Position numbers and translations under genes: made by a program. DNA of 64,000 nt from Thalassotalea algicola. Lineage in GTDB: Bacteria; Pseudomonadota; Gammaproteobacteria; Enterobacterales; Alteromonadaceae. The stretch spans positions 310,001 through 374,000 of the forward strand of contig NZ_JABBXH010000003.1 of NCBI RefSeq assembly GCF_012932965.1, read 5' to 3'. The number at the start of each line of letters is the position of its first letter. The stretch's first letter is position 1. Below the pieces are notes generated by a model that saw nothing but the letters and a program-made list of their open reading frames with translations, did no database searches and was not told the origin of the DNA. Positions 39,310 to 49,819 of the stretch are shown piece by piece.

Positions 39310-42300
39310 GTGCAGCAGTCAGCATCGTTCAAGCAATTACAGCAAGCTTTATCAAAACGCATTCTTATATTAGATGGTGCGATGGGCACTATGATCCAAC
39401 AGCATAAGTTTGAAGAGCAAGACTATCGTGGTGATCGTTTCTCTGATTGGCATTGTGACGTAAAAGGTAACAATGACCTGCTCGTACTCACTCAACCTGA
39501 CGTGATAAAAGATATTCACCGCCAATATTTGGCGGCGGGCGCTGATATTCTTGAAACCAACACTTTTAACGCCACAACTATCGCGATGGCTGACTATGAT
39601 ATGGAAAGCCTAAGCGCCGAAATTAATTTAGTTGCAGCGCAGCTGGCACGTGAAGTAGCGGATGAATTTAATCAGCAAAACCCGGACAAGCAGCGTTTTG
39701 TTGCAGGTGTACTTGGGCCAACAAACCGTACATGTTCAATTTCACCAGATGTCAATGACCCAGCATTTCGTAATGTGACATTTGATGAGTTAGTTGAGGC
39801 ATATAAAGAGTCAACACAAGCGTTAATTGATGGTGGTTCAGATATTATATTAATTGAAACCATTTTCGATACGTTAAATGCAAAAGCGGCAATTTTTGCG
39901 GTGGAAACCGTGTTCGCAGAGCGAAAATTAAAATTACCAGTGATGATTTCTGGGACGATTACTGATGCCTCTGGCCGAACGTTATCTGGTCAAACTACAG
40001 AAGCTTTTTACAACTCATTGCGTCATGCAAAGCCGATTTCATTTGGCCTGAACTGTGCGTTAGGTCCGGTAGAGCTGCGCCAATACGTAGAAGAGTTAAG
40101 TCGTATTTCAGACGCAGCAGTATCGGCACACCCAAACGCGGGTCTACCAAATGCTTTTGGTGAGTATGATTTCACTGTTGAAGATATGAATGATCATGTT
40201 AAAGAGTGGGCCGAGTCTGGGTTTTTAAACATTATTGGTGGTTGTTGTGGTACAACGCCGGATCATATACGTGGTATGGCAGAAACTGTGGCTAGCGTTA
40301 CACCGCGTGAAGTTAAAGCACGTGATATTGCTTGTCGTTTATCTGGCTTAGAACCGTTAACTATTAATAAAGAAACATTATTTGTTAACGTCGGTGAACG
40401 TACCAATGTCACTGGCTCTGCAATATTCCGCCGTTTAATTACCGAAGAGAACTACGATCAAGCAATTGCCGTTGCCTTACAGCAAGTTGAAAATGGCGCG
40501 CAAATTATCGACATCAATATGGATGAAGGTATGCTCGACTCAAAAGCTGCCATGGTGCGCTTTTTGAATCTTATCGCTGGTGAACCTGATATCGCCAAAG
40601 TACCCATCATGCTTGATTCTTCCAAATGGGATATTTTGGAAGCAGGCTTGAAATGTATACAGGGTAAAGGGGTAGTTAACTCAATTAGCATGAAAGAAGG
40701 CGAAGAATCATTTCGTCAACAAGCTGAACTGATCAGACGCTATGGCGCTGCGGTTATAGTGATGGCCTTTGACGAAGTTGGTCAAGCAGATACTCGAGAG
40801 CGTAAGTTCGAAATATGTCAGCGTGCATACAACATTCTGGTCGATGAAATAGGGTTCCCACCTGAAGACATAATTTTTGATCCAAATATTTTCGCCGTTG
40901 CAACGGGTATTGATGAGCACAACAATTACGGCGTCGACTTTATCGAAGCGGTAAAAGATATTAAAGAGAACCTGCCTTACGCTATGGTGTCTGGCGGTGT
41001 GTCGAATGTCTCTTTCTCGTTCCGTGGTAACAATCCCGTTCGTGAAGCTATTCATGCAGTATTCCTGTATCACGCGATTAAAAATGGCATGGACATGGGG
41101 ATTGTTAATGCCGGGCAATTGGCTATTTACTCGGATTTACCTGAAACGCTGAAAAAAGCCGTAGAAGACGTAGTACTTAATAGTGATGAAGGTGCAACAG
41201 AGCGTTTATTGGAAATTGCTGAAGCATATCGTGGACAAGCCGGTGGCAGTGGTAATAAAGCTGATTTGGCATGGCGAGAATTGCCGGTAAATAAGCGATT
41301 AGAGCATGCTTTGGTTAAAGGTATTAATGAATTTATTGTTGAAGATACCGAAGAAGCTCGCCTTGCTGCATCACGTCCTTTGAATGTGATTGAAGGACCA
41401 TTGATGGATGGTATGAATGTCGTTGGCGACTTATTTGGCGCTGGTGAAATGTTCCTGCCGCAAGTGGTTAAATCTGCGCGAGTGATGAAGCAAGCAGTAG
41501 CTCATTTGCAACCCTATATTGAAGAAGAAAAAACTGAAGCTACATCAAACGGTAAGATATTGCTCGCTACGGTAAAAGGTGACGTTCACGATATCGGTAA
41601 AAACATTGTAGGCGTAGTTTTACAGTGTAATAACTATGAAATTATCGACTTAGGCGTAATGGTTTCTTGCGAAGAAATTTTACGTGTCGCCAAAGAAGAG
41701 AATGTTGATGTGATTGGCTTGTCAGGCCTAATCACTCCGTCACTTGATGAAATGGTACATGTGGCTAAAGAAATGACGCGACAAGGTTTTGAATTGCCAT
41801 TACTTATTGGCGGTGCAACGACATCAAAAGCCCATACCGCGGTCAAAATAGAGCCACAATATGAGCACCCTGTAGTTTATGTACCTAACGCTTCACGTTC
41901 GGTATCAGTTGTGAGTGCATTACTTTCGGATGAGCTGCGACCTGACTTCGTTGCCAAGCAAAAAGCTGAATATGTCAAAGTGCGTGATCGCCATAATAAT
42001 AAAGGACCTCGTTCTACCTTAGTGTCGCTAACCGAAGCACAAGCAAATGCAGCGCCAATTAATTTTGATAATTACACGCCGGTTGAACCTAAAAAGCTGG
42101 GGGTAACCGTTCTTGATGAACTTGATCTAAACGTGGTGCGAAACTATATCGATTGGACCCCATTTTTCATGACTTGGCAGCTATCGGGTAAGTACCCGAA
42201 AATATTGCAACATGAACTGATTGGCGAAGAGGCAACTAAGCTGTTTAACGATGCCAATGCCATGCTTGATGATGTGATAAACAACCAAAAACTTAAAGCC

Positions 42301-43008
42301 AAAGCGGTAGTGGGCTTATTCCCTGCGCTGCGTGACGGTGATGATGTGCATTTATATGCCGACCAAGCTAAGTCGCAATTGTTAATGACTACCCATCATT
42401 TGCGACAGCAAGGTAAGAAGACACAGGTTAACCAAGGGAAAACGCAATACAACCGTTGCTTAGCGGATTATATCGCTACCGAACAAGATGGCGTTGACGA
42501 TTATATGGGCGCATTTGCAGTATCAGCCGGTTTCGGTTGCGACGAGTTGGTAGCAAAATTTGACGCTGAGCATGACACTTATAATAGTATCTTAATGAAA
42601 GCAGTGGCAGATCGTCTCGCTGAAGCAAGTGCAGAATATTTACATGAAATGATCCGTAAAGAATACTGGGGTTATGCATCAGATGAAAACTTTGATAATG
42701 AAGCGTTAATTAGAGAGTCTTATCAAGGTATTCGCCCTGCGCCTGGTTACCCTGCTTGTCCTGAGCACACTGAAAAAGGCAGTTTATGGCAGCTGTTAGA
42801 TGTTGAGAACAACATTGATATGCAACTAACGTCGAGTTACGCGATGTGGCCTGGCGCCGCGGTAAGTGGCTGGTACTTTGCACACCCTGACGCTAAATAC
42901 TTTGCCGTCGCTAAGATTGACCACGATCAAGTGCAAAACTATGCTGACAGAAAGGGCTGGGATTTAGATACCGCGGAAAAATGGTTGGCGCCAAATTTAG
43001 ATGACTAA
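39310..43008 (+). CDS. metH: Cobalamin-dependent methionine synthase MetH
   Basis: This 1232-residue enzyme transfers methyl from methyltetrahydrofolate to homocysteine. The homocysteine domain (about 15-330) has the zinc Cys residues GLNCALG and GGCCGTTP. The folate domain lies at about 355-620 ([11 protein letters not shown]), the B12 cap and binding domains at about 650-900 with [11 protein letters not shown] carrying the cobalt-ligand His, and the SAM reactivation domain at about 915-1232 ([12 protein letters not shown]). I chose GTG at 39310 with AGGAGAG at 39299-39305. A longer frame from 39271 would run inside metA. The full E. coli-like module set is intact. Confidence 0.97.
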   Translation: MQQSASFKQLQQALSKRILILDGAMGTMIQQHKFEEQDYRGDRFSDWHCDVKGNNDLLVLTQPDVIKDIHRQYLAAGADILETNTFNATTIAMADYDMESLSAEINLVAAQLAREVADEFNQQNPDKQRFVAGVLGPTNRTCSISPDVNDPAFRNVTFDELVEAYKESTQALIDGGSDIILIETIFDTLNAKAAIFAVETVFAERKLKLPVMISGTITDASGRTLSGQTTEAFYNSLRHAKPISFGLNCALGPVELRQYVEELSRISDAAVSAHPNAGLPNAFGEYDFTVEDMNDHVKEWAESGFLNIIGGCCGTTPDHIRGMAETVASVTPREVKARDIACRLSGLEPLTINKETLFVNVGERTNVTGSAIFRRLITEENYDQAIAVALQQVENGAQIIDINMDEGMLDSKAAMVRFLNLIAGEPDIAKVPIMLDSSKWDILEAGLKCIQGKGVVNSISMKEGEESFRQQAELIRRYGAAVIVMAFDEVGQADTRERKFEICQRAYNILVDEIGFPPEDIIFDPNIFAVATGIDEHNNYGVDFIEAVKDIKENLPYAMVSGGVSNVSFSFRGNNPVREAIHAVFLYHAIKNGMDMGIVNAGQLAIYSDLPETLKKAVEDVVLNSDEGATERLLEIAEAYRGQAGGSGNKADLAWRELPVNKRLEHALVKGINEFIVEDTEEARLAASRPLNVIEGPLMDGMNVVGDLFGAGEMFLPQVVKSARVMKQAVAHLQPYIEEEKTEATSNGKILLATVKGDVHDIGKNIVGVVLQCNNYEIIDLGVMVSCEEILRVAKEENVDVIGLSGLITPSLDEMVHVAKEMTRQGFELPLLIGGATTSKAHTAVKIEPQYEHPVVYVPNASRSVSVVSALLSDELRPDFVAKQKAEYVKVRDRHNNKGPRSTLVSLTEAQANAAPINFDNYTPVEPKKLGVTVLDELDLNVVRNYIDWTPFFMTWQLSGKYPKILQHELIGEEATKLFNDANAMLDDVINNQKLKAKAVVGLFPALRDGDDVHLYADQAKSQLLMTTHHLRQQGKKTQVNQGKTQYNRCLADYIATEQDGVDDYMGAFAVSAGFGCDELVAKFDAEHDTYNSILMKAVADRLAEASAEYLHEMIRKEYWGYASDENFDNEALIRESYQGIRPAPGYPACPEHTEKGSLWQLLDVENNIDMQLTSSYAMWPGAAVSGWYFAHPDAKYFAVAKIDHDQVQNYADRKGWDLDTAEKWLAPNLDD

Positions 43009-43055
43009 TTCTTAACTCGTCTTATCTTTGCTATAGATAAAATCTACTTTGTAGA

Positions 43056-43092
43056 AAGTGCGCACATATACTTACATATAGCGCGCTTTTTT
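43056..43092 (+). terminator. Terminator after metH
   Basis: AAGTGCGC (43056-43063) pairs with GCGCGCTT (43081-43088), with one T-G wobble, followed by a T-run to 43092. The loop is about 17 bases and AT-rich. It lies about 50 bases after the metH stop. Confidence 0.7.
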
Positions 43093-43205
43093 GTATATAA
43101 GCCTTATTACTTTGGTTAATGACGTGCCTAATCTATGTTTGTACTCACACCTTTTTATTTTCGAGTATTATCTCCCTGAGCATATCGAAAGGATTAACTA
43201 AAATA

Positions 43206-43457
43206 ATGGCAAAACCACGTAAAAAGCTACCTGAAAAGTCGGTTGATATTTATTGCAGCAAATGCAATAGCCAGCTTTTTCAATATAAAAAAGGTGGTAA
43301 GGGCGCTTTGGTAAAGTGCTTCAAAGAACGTATTACAAAGGACTTCACAGAAGCACTTTGTACGTGCCCAAACTGTCAGCAAATATTTGCTCGTGACACT
43401 TTAGTGCGTGGTACACCTGCTTTTAAGATGATTGGTGGCAAGGTGTGGTTTAAGTAA
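43206..43457 (+). CDS. Small zinc-ribbon protein
   Basis: This basic protein of 83 residues has two CxxC pairs (CSKC near residue 17 and CPNC near residue 58) that should bind one zinc ion, plus an extra Cys in LCTC and one in VKCF. The ATG at 43206 follows AAAGGA at 43188-43193. A longer frame from 43119 would add 29 hydrophobic residues with no ribosome site. Similar short zinc-ribbon proteins occur in Shewanella and Colwellia without known function; nucleic-acid or ribosome binding is a guess. It converges with the hydrolase gene, with adjacent stop codons. Confidence 0.8.
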   Translation: MAKPRKKLPEKSVDIYCSKCNSQLFQYKKGGKGALVKCFKERITKDFTEALCTCPNCQQIFARDTLVRGTPAFKMIGGKVWFK

Positions 43458-44420
43458 TTATAAATATTTTTCAAGCCACTGGTGAACTTCAGTTAAATAT
43501 TCATTTTGAAATTTTCTTAAACTGTGTGTGCCGCCTTTATAGATGACTAACTTATTAGGGTGTTTGGCTTCTTCCAATTTTTTAGCTAGCTGCTTAGATT
43601 GTTCAACATTTACACGCTTATCATTATCACCATGAAGCAATAGAATAGGGGCTTTGGGTAAGTCGCCTAACCAACGAATTACTGAACGTTTTCTCAATTC
43701 TTCTTCGCGATTTTCTTTAAAGTTAGGGACAAGCCAGGAGTATATCTTTTCCATTTCTGGTCGCCATTTTAAAGCTTTTGAGGTATCCGAATTCCCCGCA
43801 CCAGCGATTATTGCTTTGACTTCTGGTAGCTGTTTGGCTGCTAAATAAGATTGCATGACACCTCGGCTCCAGCCGAACAAAGCAATACGAGATGTATCAG
43901 CATTAGGTATTTCCTTAGCCAGCTCAACTAATTTCACTACGTCATTAATATCGGCACCGCCAAATTCATCCTTGCCATTGTTTTTTAGCCAACGGCTAGC
44001 ACCACGATATTGGCTGGCAAGCACAATGTATTTATTGCTGGCGACAGGCGATAATTTTAGCATTTTGCTACCAAATATCATGGGGTGTTTAGGATTACCA
44101 CCTCGGTTATAAATGACAATCGGTAGCTTTTCGTCAGCAGTTTGCTTTGGTTTTATGTAGTAACCCGATATGGTTAATCCATCTACTTGGTAAGTAAAAT
44201 CAATACACTCTTGCTTTTGCTTAAATTTGTTATATTTTTCGCGAGTGAATGTGGAAAACTTTTCTTTATTAAATTTTGGTTTTTTCTCAGCAAGAAAATT
44301 CGCCCATTTTTCATGGCTCTCGAAAGCTCCGCGAAAGCAGGATTTAGCGTTTTGAATTAAGTTTTCAGCGTAAAGGGAAGGAGAAGCGATTAGCAATAGA
44401 ATGCAAAATATGCGGGTCAT
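43458..44420 (-). CDS. Exported alpha/beta hydrolase (S9/dienelactone hydrolase-like)
   Basis: This 320-residue protein has a signal peptide cleaved near SLYA (residue 18), so it acts in the periplasm or outside. The nucleophile elbow is GWSRG, the acid lies in LLHGDNDKRV and the His in GGTHSLRKF, which completes a catalytic triad of the prolyl-oligopeptidase/dienelactone hydrolase type. It lacks the beta-propeller of true S9 peptidases, so an esterase or small peptidase is likely. The ATG has AAGGA about 7 bases upstream. Confidence 0.85.
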   Translation of the reverse strand: MTRIFCILLLIASPSLYAENLIQNAKSCFRGAFESHEKWANFLAEKKPKFNKEKFSTFTREKYNKFKQKQECIDFTYQVDGLTISGYYIKPKQTADEKLPIVIYNRGGNPKHPMIFGSKMLKLSPVASNKYIVLASQYRGASRWLKNNGKDEFGGADINDVVKLVELAKEIPNADTSRIALFGWSRGVMQSYLAAKQLPEVKAIIAGAGNSDTSKALKWRPEMEKIYSWLVPNFKENREEELRKRSVIRWLGDLPKAPILLLHGDNDKRVNVEQSKQLAKKLEEAKHPNKLVIYKGGTHSLRKFQNEYLTEVHQWLEKYL

Positions 44421-44501
44421 TTTAAATTCCTTTTAATTGAGCTGCCTATAGTAAAACAGGGGACGTTCACGCAGTCAAACTAATTGATTTATAGCTAAAA
44501 A

Positions 44502-44527
44502 TTAAAAAGGAGCCATAAGGCTCCTTA
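44502..44527 (-). terminator. Terminator of the chemoreceptor gene
   Basis: On the minus strand AAGGAGCC, loop TTAT and GGCTCCTT are followed by TTTAAT. It lies about 22 bases after the chemoreceptor stop and before the divergently read hydrolase promoter region. Confidence 0.85.
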
Positions 44528-44548
44528 TTGGTGGAAATAATAATTTAG

Positions 44549-46555
44549 TTAGACGCTAAACTGAGAAATAGTTTTATTTAGGTCTTCAGTAATTGTCCGC
44601 TGCTCATCACTTTTCGCCGCCATTTCACCCGTTTGAGCAACGGTTGTATCGGCCAGTTCATTAACCGCAACAGTTTGACGTGTAATTTCATCAGAAGCAG
44701 AGGCTTGCTCACGAGTGGTTGAGGCAGTTTCGTTTGACTGCTCTTCAATTAACGAAATAGCTTGGTTAATTTGAGTAAGCTTTTCGTTCACTCGATTGAT
44801 GATATCGGTGCCTTGCTGAGTTCTATCACGGCCGACATTCATTGCCTCAACTGCTTTTGAAGCGGAAGTATGAAGCTTGGCAATAATGTCTTCGATTTCT
44901 TCAGTAGAATCTTGAGTGCGGCTAGCCAGTGTTCTTACTTCATCAGCTACTACTGCAAAGCCACGACCTTGCTCGCCAGCACGGGCCGCTTCGATAGCAG
45001 CGTTCAACGCTAGCAAGTTAGTTTGTTCTGCAATGCCTTTAATCACCTCTAGCATTGAGGTAATTGATTGTGAGTTTTTGTGTAGCTCTTCGACGACATC
45101 TGAAGCGGTTGATACGTCACTGGTTAAGTCAGACATAAGTCGCGTTGCATTGTCTGCTAACTGCTGGCCTTCGGCAGACTCATTGGTTGCTTGAGTTGCA
45201 TACTCTAGTGCGGTTTGTGCGTTATCTGAAATGCCATGAATAGTTTGGGTCATTTCTGTAGCTGCCGTAGCAATTTGTTCAATATATCCTTTTTGCTCAG
45301 TAACATTGCTAGCAAAATCGGAAACGAGGGCACTTACATCATTTGATTCACACAAGACCTTTTCCGTTGTGGTATTGGCTTGTTTGATAATGCTTTGGAT
45401 GTTTTCAACAAACTGGTTAAACGAATCACTTAACTGACCAAGTTCGTCATTTCGGTCCATATGGATACGTTGCGTTAAATCGCCATCACCTGTAGCAATA
45501 TCATCCATAGCGACAACGATCTTGCTTAATGGATTAGTTAACAGTTTTTGAATGGCAAAAACCGTTACGCCAGCTGTGATCAAAATGATTAAAATAACAA
45601 TAGTCGCTGAGCCCCATATTGCGCTATTAACAGGGTCATCAATAACATGTTGTGGGACCATAAAACCAACACGCCAGTCTAGTTCCATCGAATCATCCTC
45701 AATATTGGTAACAAATACTAAGTAGTCTTCATCTTGCCAAGTGACATGGGTAAGCGTTTCTTTCTGGTTTTCAGCTATCTTCATTAATTCACTAAAACCA
45801 TCTGCGCCAGCAATTTCGTTATCAACCACGTTCAATTTCGGTAGTGTGCTCATATCGATGCGGTTTTGTTTATCTGGGAAAGAAATTATTTGACCGTCAG
45901 AAGTAAATAAAAAGCCATACCCTAAACCTTGGAACTTCATGGTATCAATTAAGCGACTACGAATTTCTGATGCCAAAATGTCGATACCCATGACACCTAG
46001 TAATTGCTTACTTTCGTTATAAACTGTGGTTTTTATCGAGGTAACAATCGAGCCGTCATTGGCGTCTATTTCAGGTTTTGTAATGAATAATCGGTCACGC
46101 TTTAGCGCTTCAAACCACCAAGGGCGCTTGCTGGTAAAGTAATTTTCATCATTGTATCTGCCATTGATGTCGAAATATTCATGCGTGGCTTTTGGTGCAT
46201 AAAAAACTGATTTTATAAGTGGGTCGTGTTTAGATTCATTTTTAAATAATTGAACCATTTGCTGGTATGCTGGATCTGAATCTATTTCACTCCCTCGTTC
46301 AGTATAACCTTCAAACCAATCATTAACGAAGGTGTTACCTTGTAGCGCGGTGACAACACGAGAGCGCTCTCTAAAGAATTCATGAATACCATTAGATGCT
46401 TGTTGAGTTGAAATGCGAATGTCTTTTAACACTGACGATTCAACATTGGCAGCGCGTTCGCTGGTCACGGTTATTGCAACAATAATGGCAATAACGGAAA
46501 TGATACTTGATACCGATAATAGTACTTTACGCACCACTGATGGTCGATTGGTCAT
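44549..46555 (-). CDS. Methyl-accepting chemotaxis protein with dCache sensor
   Basis: This 668-residue chemoreceptor has TM1 at about residues 10-31, a periplasmic double-Cache domain (about 35-300, including [12 protein letters not shown] and [12 protein letters not shown]), TM2 at about 312-335, a HAMP domain (about 336-390) and a methyl-accepting signalling domain (about 400-668). The hairpin tip reads [20 protein letters not shown]. dCache receptors usually bind amino acids, purines or organic acids. No che genes lie nearby, so it would feed a central array. The ligand cannot be read from the sequence. Confidence 0.96.
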   Translation of the reverse strand: MTNRPSVVRKVLLSVSSIISVIAIIVAITVTSERAANVESSVLKDIRISTQQASNGIHEFFRERSRVVTALQGNTFVNDWFEGYTERGSEIDSDPAYQQMVQLFKNESKHDPLIKSVFYAPKATHEYFDINGRYNDENYFTSKRPWWFEALKRDRLFITKPEIDANDGSIVTSIKTTVYNESKQLLGVMGIDILASEIRSRLIDTMKFQGLGYGFLFTSDGQIISFPDKQNRIDMSTLPKLNVVDNEIAGADGFSELMKIAENQKETLTHVTWQDEDYLVFVTNIEDDSMELDWRVGFMVPQHVIDDPVNSAIWGSATIVILIILITAGVTVFAIQKLLTNPLSKIVVAMDDIATGDGDLTQRIHMDRNDELGQLSDSFNQFVENIQSIIKQANTTTEKVLCESNDVSALVSDFASNVTEQKGYIEQIATAATEMTQTIHGISDNAQTALEYATQATNESAEGQQLADNATRLMSDLTSDVSTASDVVEELHKNSQSITSMLEVIKGIAEQTNLLALNAAIEAARAGEQGRGFAVVADEVRTLASRTQDSTEEIEDIIAKLHTSASKAVEAMNVGRDRTQQGTDIINRVNEKLTQINQAISLIEEQSNETASTTREQASASDEITRQTVAVNELADTTVAQTGEMAAKSDEQRTITEDLNKTISQFSV

Positions 46556-46824
46556 ATCTCACCTTTTATTTATTAATTTAGAACGAGAACGCCTTCACGA
46601 ATATCCACTCCATGATAGTTAGCTATTAGCTATTGATAATCCATTTGTATTAGTTTGAAAGGCTCGTTGCGCCGTAAATCTATTTTTTTATGTATTGTAC
46701 TCGGCAGCACGATAGCTACATCTTGACGAAATAATGATTCCTTGTCACGTCAATTTTATTCACCTATGACATTTTAATGACATTATGCTAGCGTGCGCAT
46801 GCAAATTTAAAAGAAGGTTTGAAA

Positions 46825-47391
46825 ATGTACAAAATATTATCGCCAGATAGCTATCAAGTTACCCCGTGGAAGAATGGTAAAGGAGAAACCGTAGAACTTG
46901 CCATTAACCCTGGAGGTACATTAACTGATTTTCAATGGCGCATTAGTATTGCAACGGTAAGTGAAGATGGTGTGTTTTCAAACTTTTCAGGCTTGCGCCG
47001 TGACTTGTTTTTAATTGAAGGTAAGGGTATCAGCTTGACTCATGATAATGAACAAACTGATGTGCTAGATGAATTGTTATCTGTGGCTACATTCGATGGC
47101 GGTTCAACAACCGTAGGTAAGCTTAAAGCAGGTACGATAAAAGACTTAAATTTGATGACTGCTACAGGGAAATATCAAGTGAGCACCGCGAGTCTAATTG
47201 CTGCTCAGCACTACCCATTGCCTAGTGAAGATTTATGTTTTGTATATTCTCATGAACACGACGTTGTTTTTCGCAAAGGTAATAGCAACGTAGTGTTACC
47301 ACAAGGGCATCTATTACAAGCTGAAAATGGTTTATCGGGATATGCAGTAACAGGAAAACGTTTACTTATCATTCAATTAAAATCTGTTTAA
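46825..47391 (+). CDS. hutD: HutD/Ves-family cupin-like protein
   Basis: This 188-residue protein has the family start YKILSPDSYQVTPWKNGKGETVELA and the ISIATVSEDGVFSNFSGLRRD core of HutD/Ves proteins, bicupins of uncertain role that are often linked to histidine use. I chose the ATG at 46825 with AAGAAGG at 46811-46817; a TTG at 46819 would be too close to that site. It stands alone, with no hutHUIG genes in the window, so a role in histidine breakdown is uncertain. Confidence 0.88.
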   Translation: MYKILSPDSYQVTPWKNGKGETVELAINPGGTLTDFQWRISIATVSEDGVFSNFSGLRRDLFLIEGKGISLTHDNEQTDVLDELLSVATFDGGSTTVGKLKAGTIKDLNLMTATGKYQVSTASLIAAQHYPLPSEDLCFVYSHEHDVVFRKGNSNVVLPQGHLLQAENGLSGYAVTGKRLLIIQLKSV

Positions 47392-47411
47392 CACATTGCT
47401 ATCTTAACAAT

Positions 47412-47439
47412 AAAAAAAGCAGGCCTTAGCCTGCTTTTT
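47412..47439. terminator. Bidirectional terminator between hutD and the DPP4-like gene
   Basis: AAAAAGCAGGC (47414-47424), loop CTTA and GCCTGCTTTTT (47429-47439) form a strong hairpin with T-runs on both strands, between two convergent genes. Confidence 0.92.
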
Positions 47440-47456
47440 GTTTCGCATTGAAATGC

Positions 47457-49682
47457 TTATTTAAAATGACGATTGAAAAAGTTGACAATAGTGTTGTTCA
47501 AATGCACTTTAACTTTTTTACCGCGCATACTGTGCTTACTACCAGGGTAAGTCATCAATTCAAATTGCTTGTTCTTATCTTGCATGGCTTTTATCAATTT
47601 AGTGGTATTGGTAAACAACACGTTGTCATCTGCCATTCCGTGATAAACCATTAGTTCACCAGATAAGCCATCGATATATGGAAAGACACTGCTTGCTTCA
47701 TAACCATTTGCATTCGCATTAGGGTGATTTAAATAGCGCTCTGTGTAATGTGTATCGTACAGCATCCAGTCGGTAACAGGTGCACCTGATACGCCAGCTT
47801 TAAAGTAATCTCCTGCTTTAAACATGGTCATCAGTGCCATATAGCCACCGTAAGAGTGACCATAGATGCCAATACGCTCTTTATCGACATAAGGCAGTGT
47901 ATGAAGGTATTTAACGCCAGTAATTTGGTCTACAACTTCAACTTCACCTAGCTTTTCGTAAATAGGAAACTCAAAACTTGTACCGCGGTAGTTCGAACCT
48001 CGGTTATCTAATTGAAAAACTACGTAACCTTGTTGAACTAGATATTGAGTTAAATATTCTTTTGAGCCCCATTGATTAGTGACACGTTGTGCATGTGGAC
48101 CACCGTAAACTCGCACGATTACAGGGTACTGTTTACCCGGTTCCATGCTTTGCGGTTTGTATAATTTGTAATACAGCGTTGTGCCATCGTCTTCTGTTTT
48201 AAGAGAGCCGAATTCTGGTGTTACCCAGTTGGTTAAATAGGGAGTGATAGGATGGCTTTCATCAAGCTTATTTTCTGACAACCAAGTAACATGTTCGCCA
48301 GTAATTTTATGCAGGCTCACTTGCTTAGGTTGTGCAATGCTTGAATAATCATCGATGTAGCTTTGGTTGTCGCTAGAGATAAACACATTATGGTAACCAT
48401 TACGCTTGGTGACTCGCACTACGTGTTCCGGCGACTTTCCTGACAATGGCGCTTTGTATAAATGTCGCTCAAGTGGCGTGTCGGCACGGCCCGTAAAGTA
48501 AACCCAACCGTTTTCTTCATCGACACTTTTAAGGCTATCAACAACCCACTCGCCTTTGGTTAGTTGCGCAACGAGCTGGCCTTTTTTGTCATAGCGATAT
48601 AAATGTTTATAACCATCGCGCTCTGATGCCCAAATAAACCCACCGTCGCTTAAGAATGACAGATCTTTATGTAAATTAATCCAATGTTCTGATGTTTCTG
48701 TAAGTAAAACGTGTTGACGACGTTTCTCAGTATTGTAACGTTTGAGTACTAACGTTTTTTGATCGCGGCTTTGCCATTGATAGCTCAAGTGCTTGCTATT
48801 AGGCAGCCATTTTACGCGTGGAATGTAAATGTCTTCGTTATCACCGGTATCAATAAATCGTATTTTTTTGCCTTTAACATCTACCGTTGCTAATTGAATT
48901 TTAACGTTATTAGTGCCTGTGGCAGGGTAGCGTTGCTCGATGAGCTTTATATCTTCAGCATAGATTTCATTACGAATAGCCACTTGTACTGGAGACTCAT
49001 CAACACGCAAGAATGCTAACTGCTTTTCGTTTGGTGACCACCAATAGCCGGTCATGCGATCCATTTCTTCTTGCGCGACAAATTCTGACATGCCGTTTTT
49101 GATTAAACCGCCGCCGTCCTTGGTTAATTGTCGCTCTTTACCTGATTCAATATTAATGACGAATAAGTTTTGCTCGCGAATAAACGAGACAAAATTACCT
49201 TTAGGTGAAAACTTAACATCGGTTTCAAATGCTTCGGTTTCTGTTAAACGTTTGGCTGACTTCTCAGTTAAGTTGTAGTAGTAAACATCACCATTTAATG
49301 GGAAAAGTAAGGCGGTACCGTCACTTGAAAACGTATACTCCATGATGCCTGAACCGTATACTCTTTGACGCTCACGACGAGCTTTTTCTTCATCAGATAA
49401 ATTTTCAGGCCCAGAAAATATATCGTTAGAATCTACTAGCAGGCTATTTTCTTGAGTTGCAAGGTTGTATTCCCATAGATCATAACGAGATGAGTTTTCT
49501 TGCTTTCCTTGCAAATATGTCACACGTTTACCGTCAGGAGAGAATTTTAATGATTTTGGTGTTTGGCCACTTAATGCTGGCGAACTATAGATACGGTCTA
49601 AAGTTAATTGTTCGGCGCTAGCACTTAATGTGATTAACGAGCAGCTGATCACAAATGCTGCGTGTTTTAATATCGACTTCAT
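47457..49682 (-). CDS. Dipeptidyl peptidase IV-type S9 peptidase
   Basis: This 741-residue exported protease has a signal peptide at residues 1-23 (LSASA). An eight-bladed DPPIV N-terminal propeller domain (about 95-450) carries the Glu pair motif FVAQEEMDRMTGYWWSP that binds the peptide N-terminus. The alpha/beta-hydrolase domain has the nucleophile in GHSYGGYM (about residue 610), Asp in HGMADDNVLF and His in PGSKHSMRG. It should release X-Pro or X-Ala dipeptides from peptides in the periplasm or outside, in line with the protein-rich diet of marine Alteromonadales. Confidence 0.94.
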   Translation of the reverse strand: MKSILKHAAFVISCSLITLSASAEQLTLDRIYSSPALSGQTPKSLKFSPDGKRVTYLQGKQENSSRYDLWEYNLATQENSLLVDSNDIFSGPENLSDEEKARRERQRVYGSGIMEYTFSSDGTALLFPLNGDVYYYNLTEKSAKRLTETEAFETDVKFSPKGNFVSFIREQNLFVINIESGKERQLTKDGGGLIKNGMSEFVAQEEMDRMTGYWWSPNEKQLAFLRVDESPVQVAIRNEIYAEDIKLIEQRYPATGTNNVKIQLATVDVKGKKIRFIDTGDNEDIYIPRVKWLPNSKHLSYQWQSRDQKTLVLKRYNTEKRRQHVLLTETSEHWINLHKDLSFLSDGGFIWASERDGYKHLYRYDKKGQLVAQLTKGEWVVDSLKSVDEENGWVYFTGRADTPLERHLYKAPLSGKSPEHVVRVTKRNGYHNVFISSDNQSYIDDYSSIAQPKQVSLHKITGEHVTWLSENKLDESHPITPYLTNWVTPEFGSLKTEDDGTTLYYKLYKPQSMEPGKQYPVIVRVYGGPHAQRVTNQWGSKEYLTQYLVQQGYVVFQLDNRGSNYRGTSFEFPIYEKLGEVEVVDQITGVKYLHTLPYVDKERIGIYGHSYGGYMALMTMFKAGDYFKAGVSGAPVTDWMLYDTHYTERYLNHPNANANGYEASSVFPYIDGLSGELMVYHGMADDNVLFTNTTKLIKAMQDKNKQFELMTYPGSKHSMRGKKVKVHLNNTIVNFFNRHFK

Positions 49683-49819
49683 AGTAAACCTGTATACAAC
49701 TGGGTTTAAATTCGGAGTGGCATTACTGCTAATTGTAATGCCGCATAAAAGTGGCGAAATAGTAGCAAAAATAGCGTGCTAAGGTTAGTGTTAATTCGTA
49801 ACCTAATGTCTATTTTGTA

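Noticed and set aside
40708..41118. 136-codon minus-strand frame inside metH
   Set aside because: It is the antisense shadow of a conserved part of metH, with no ribosome site or family resemblance.
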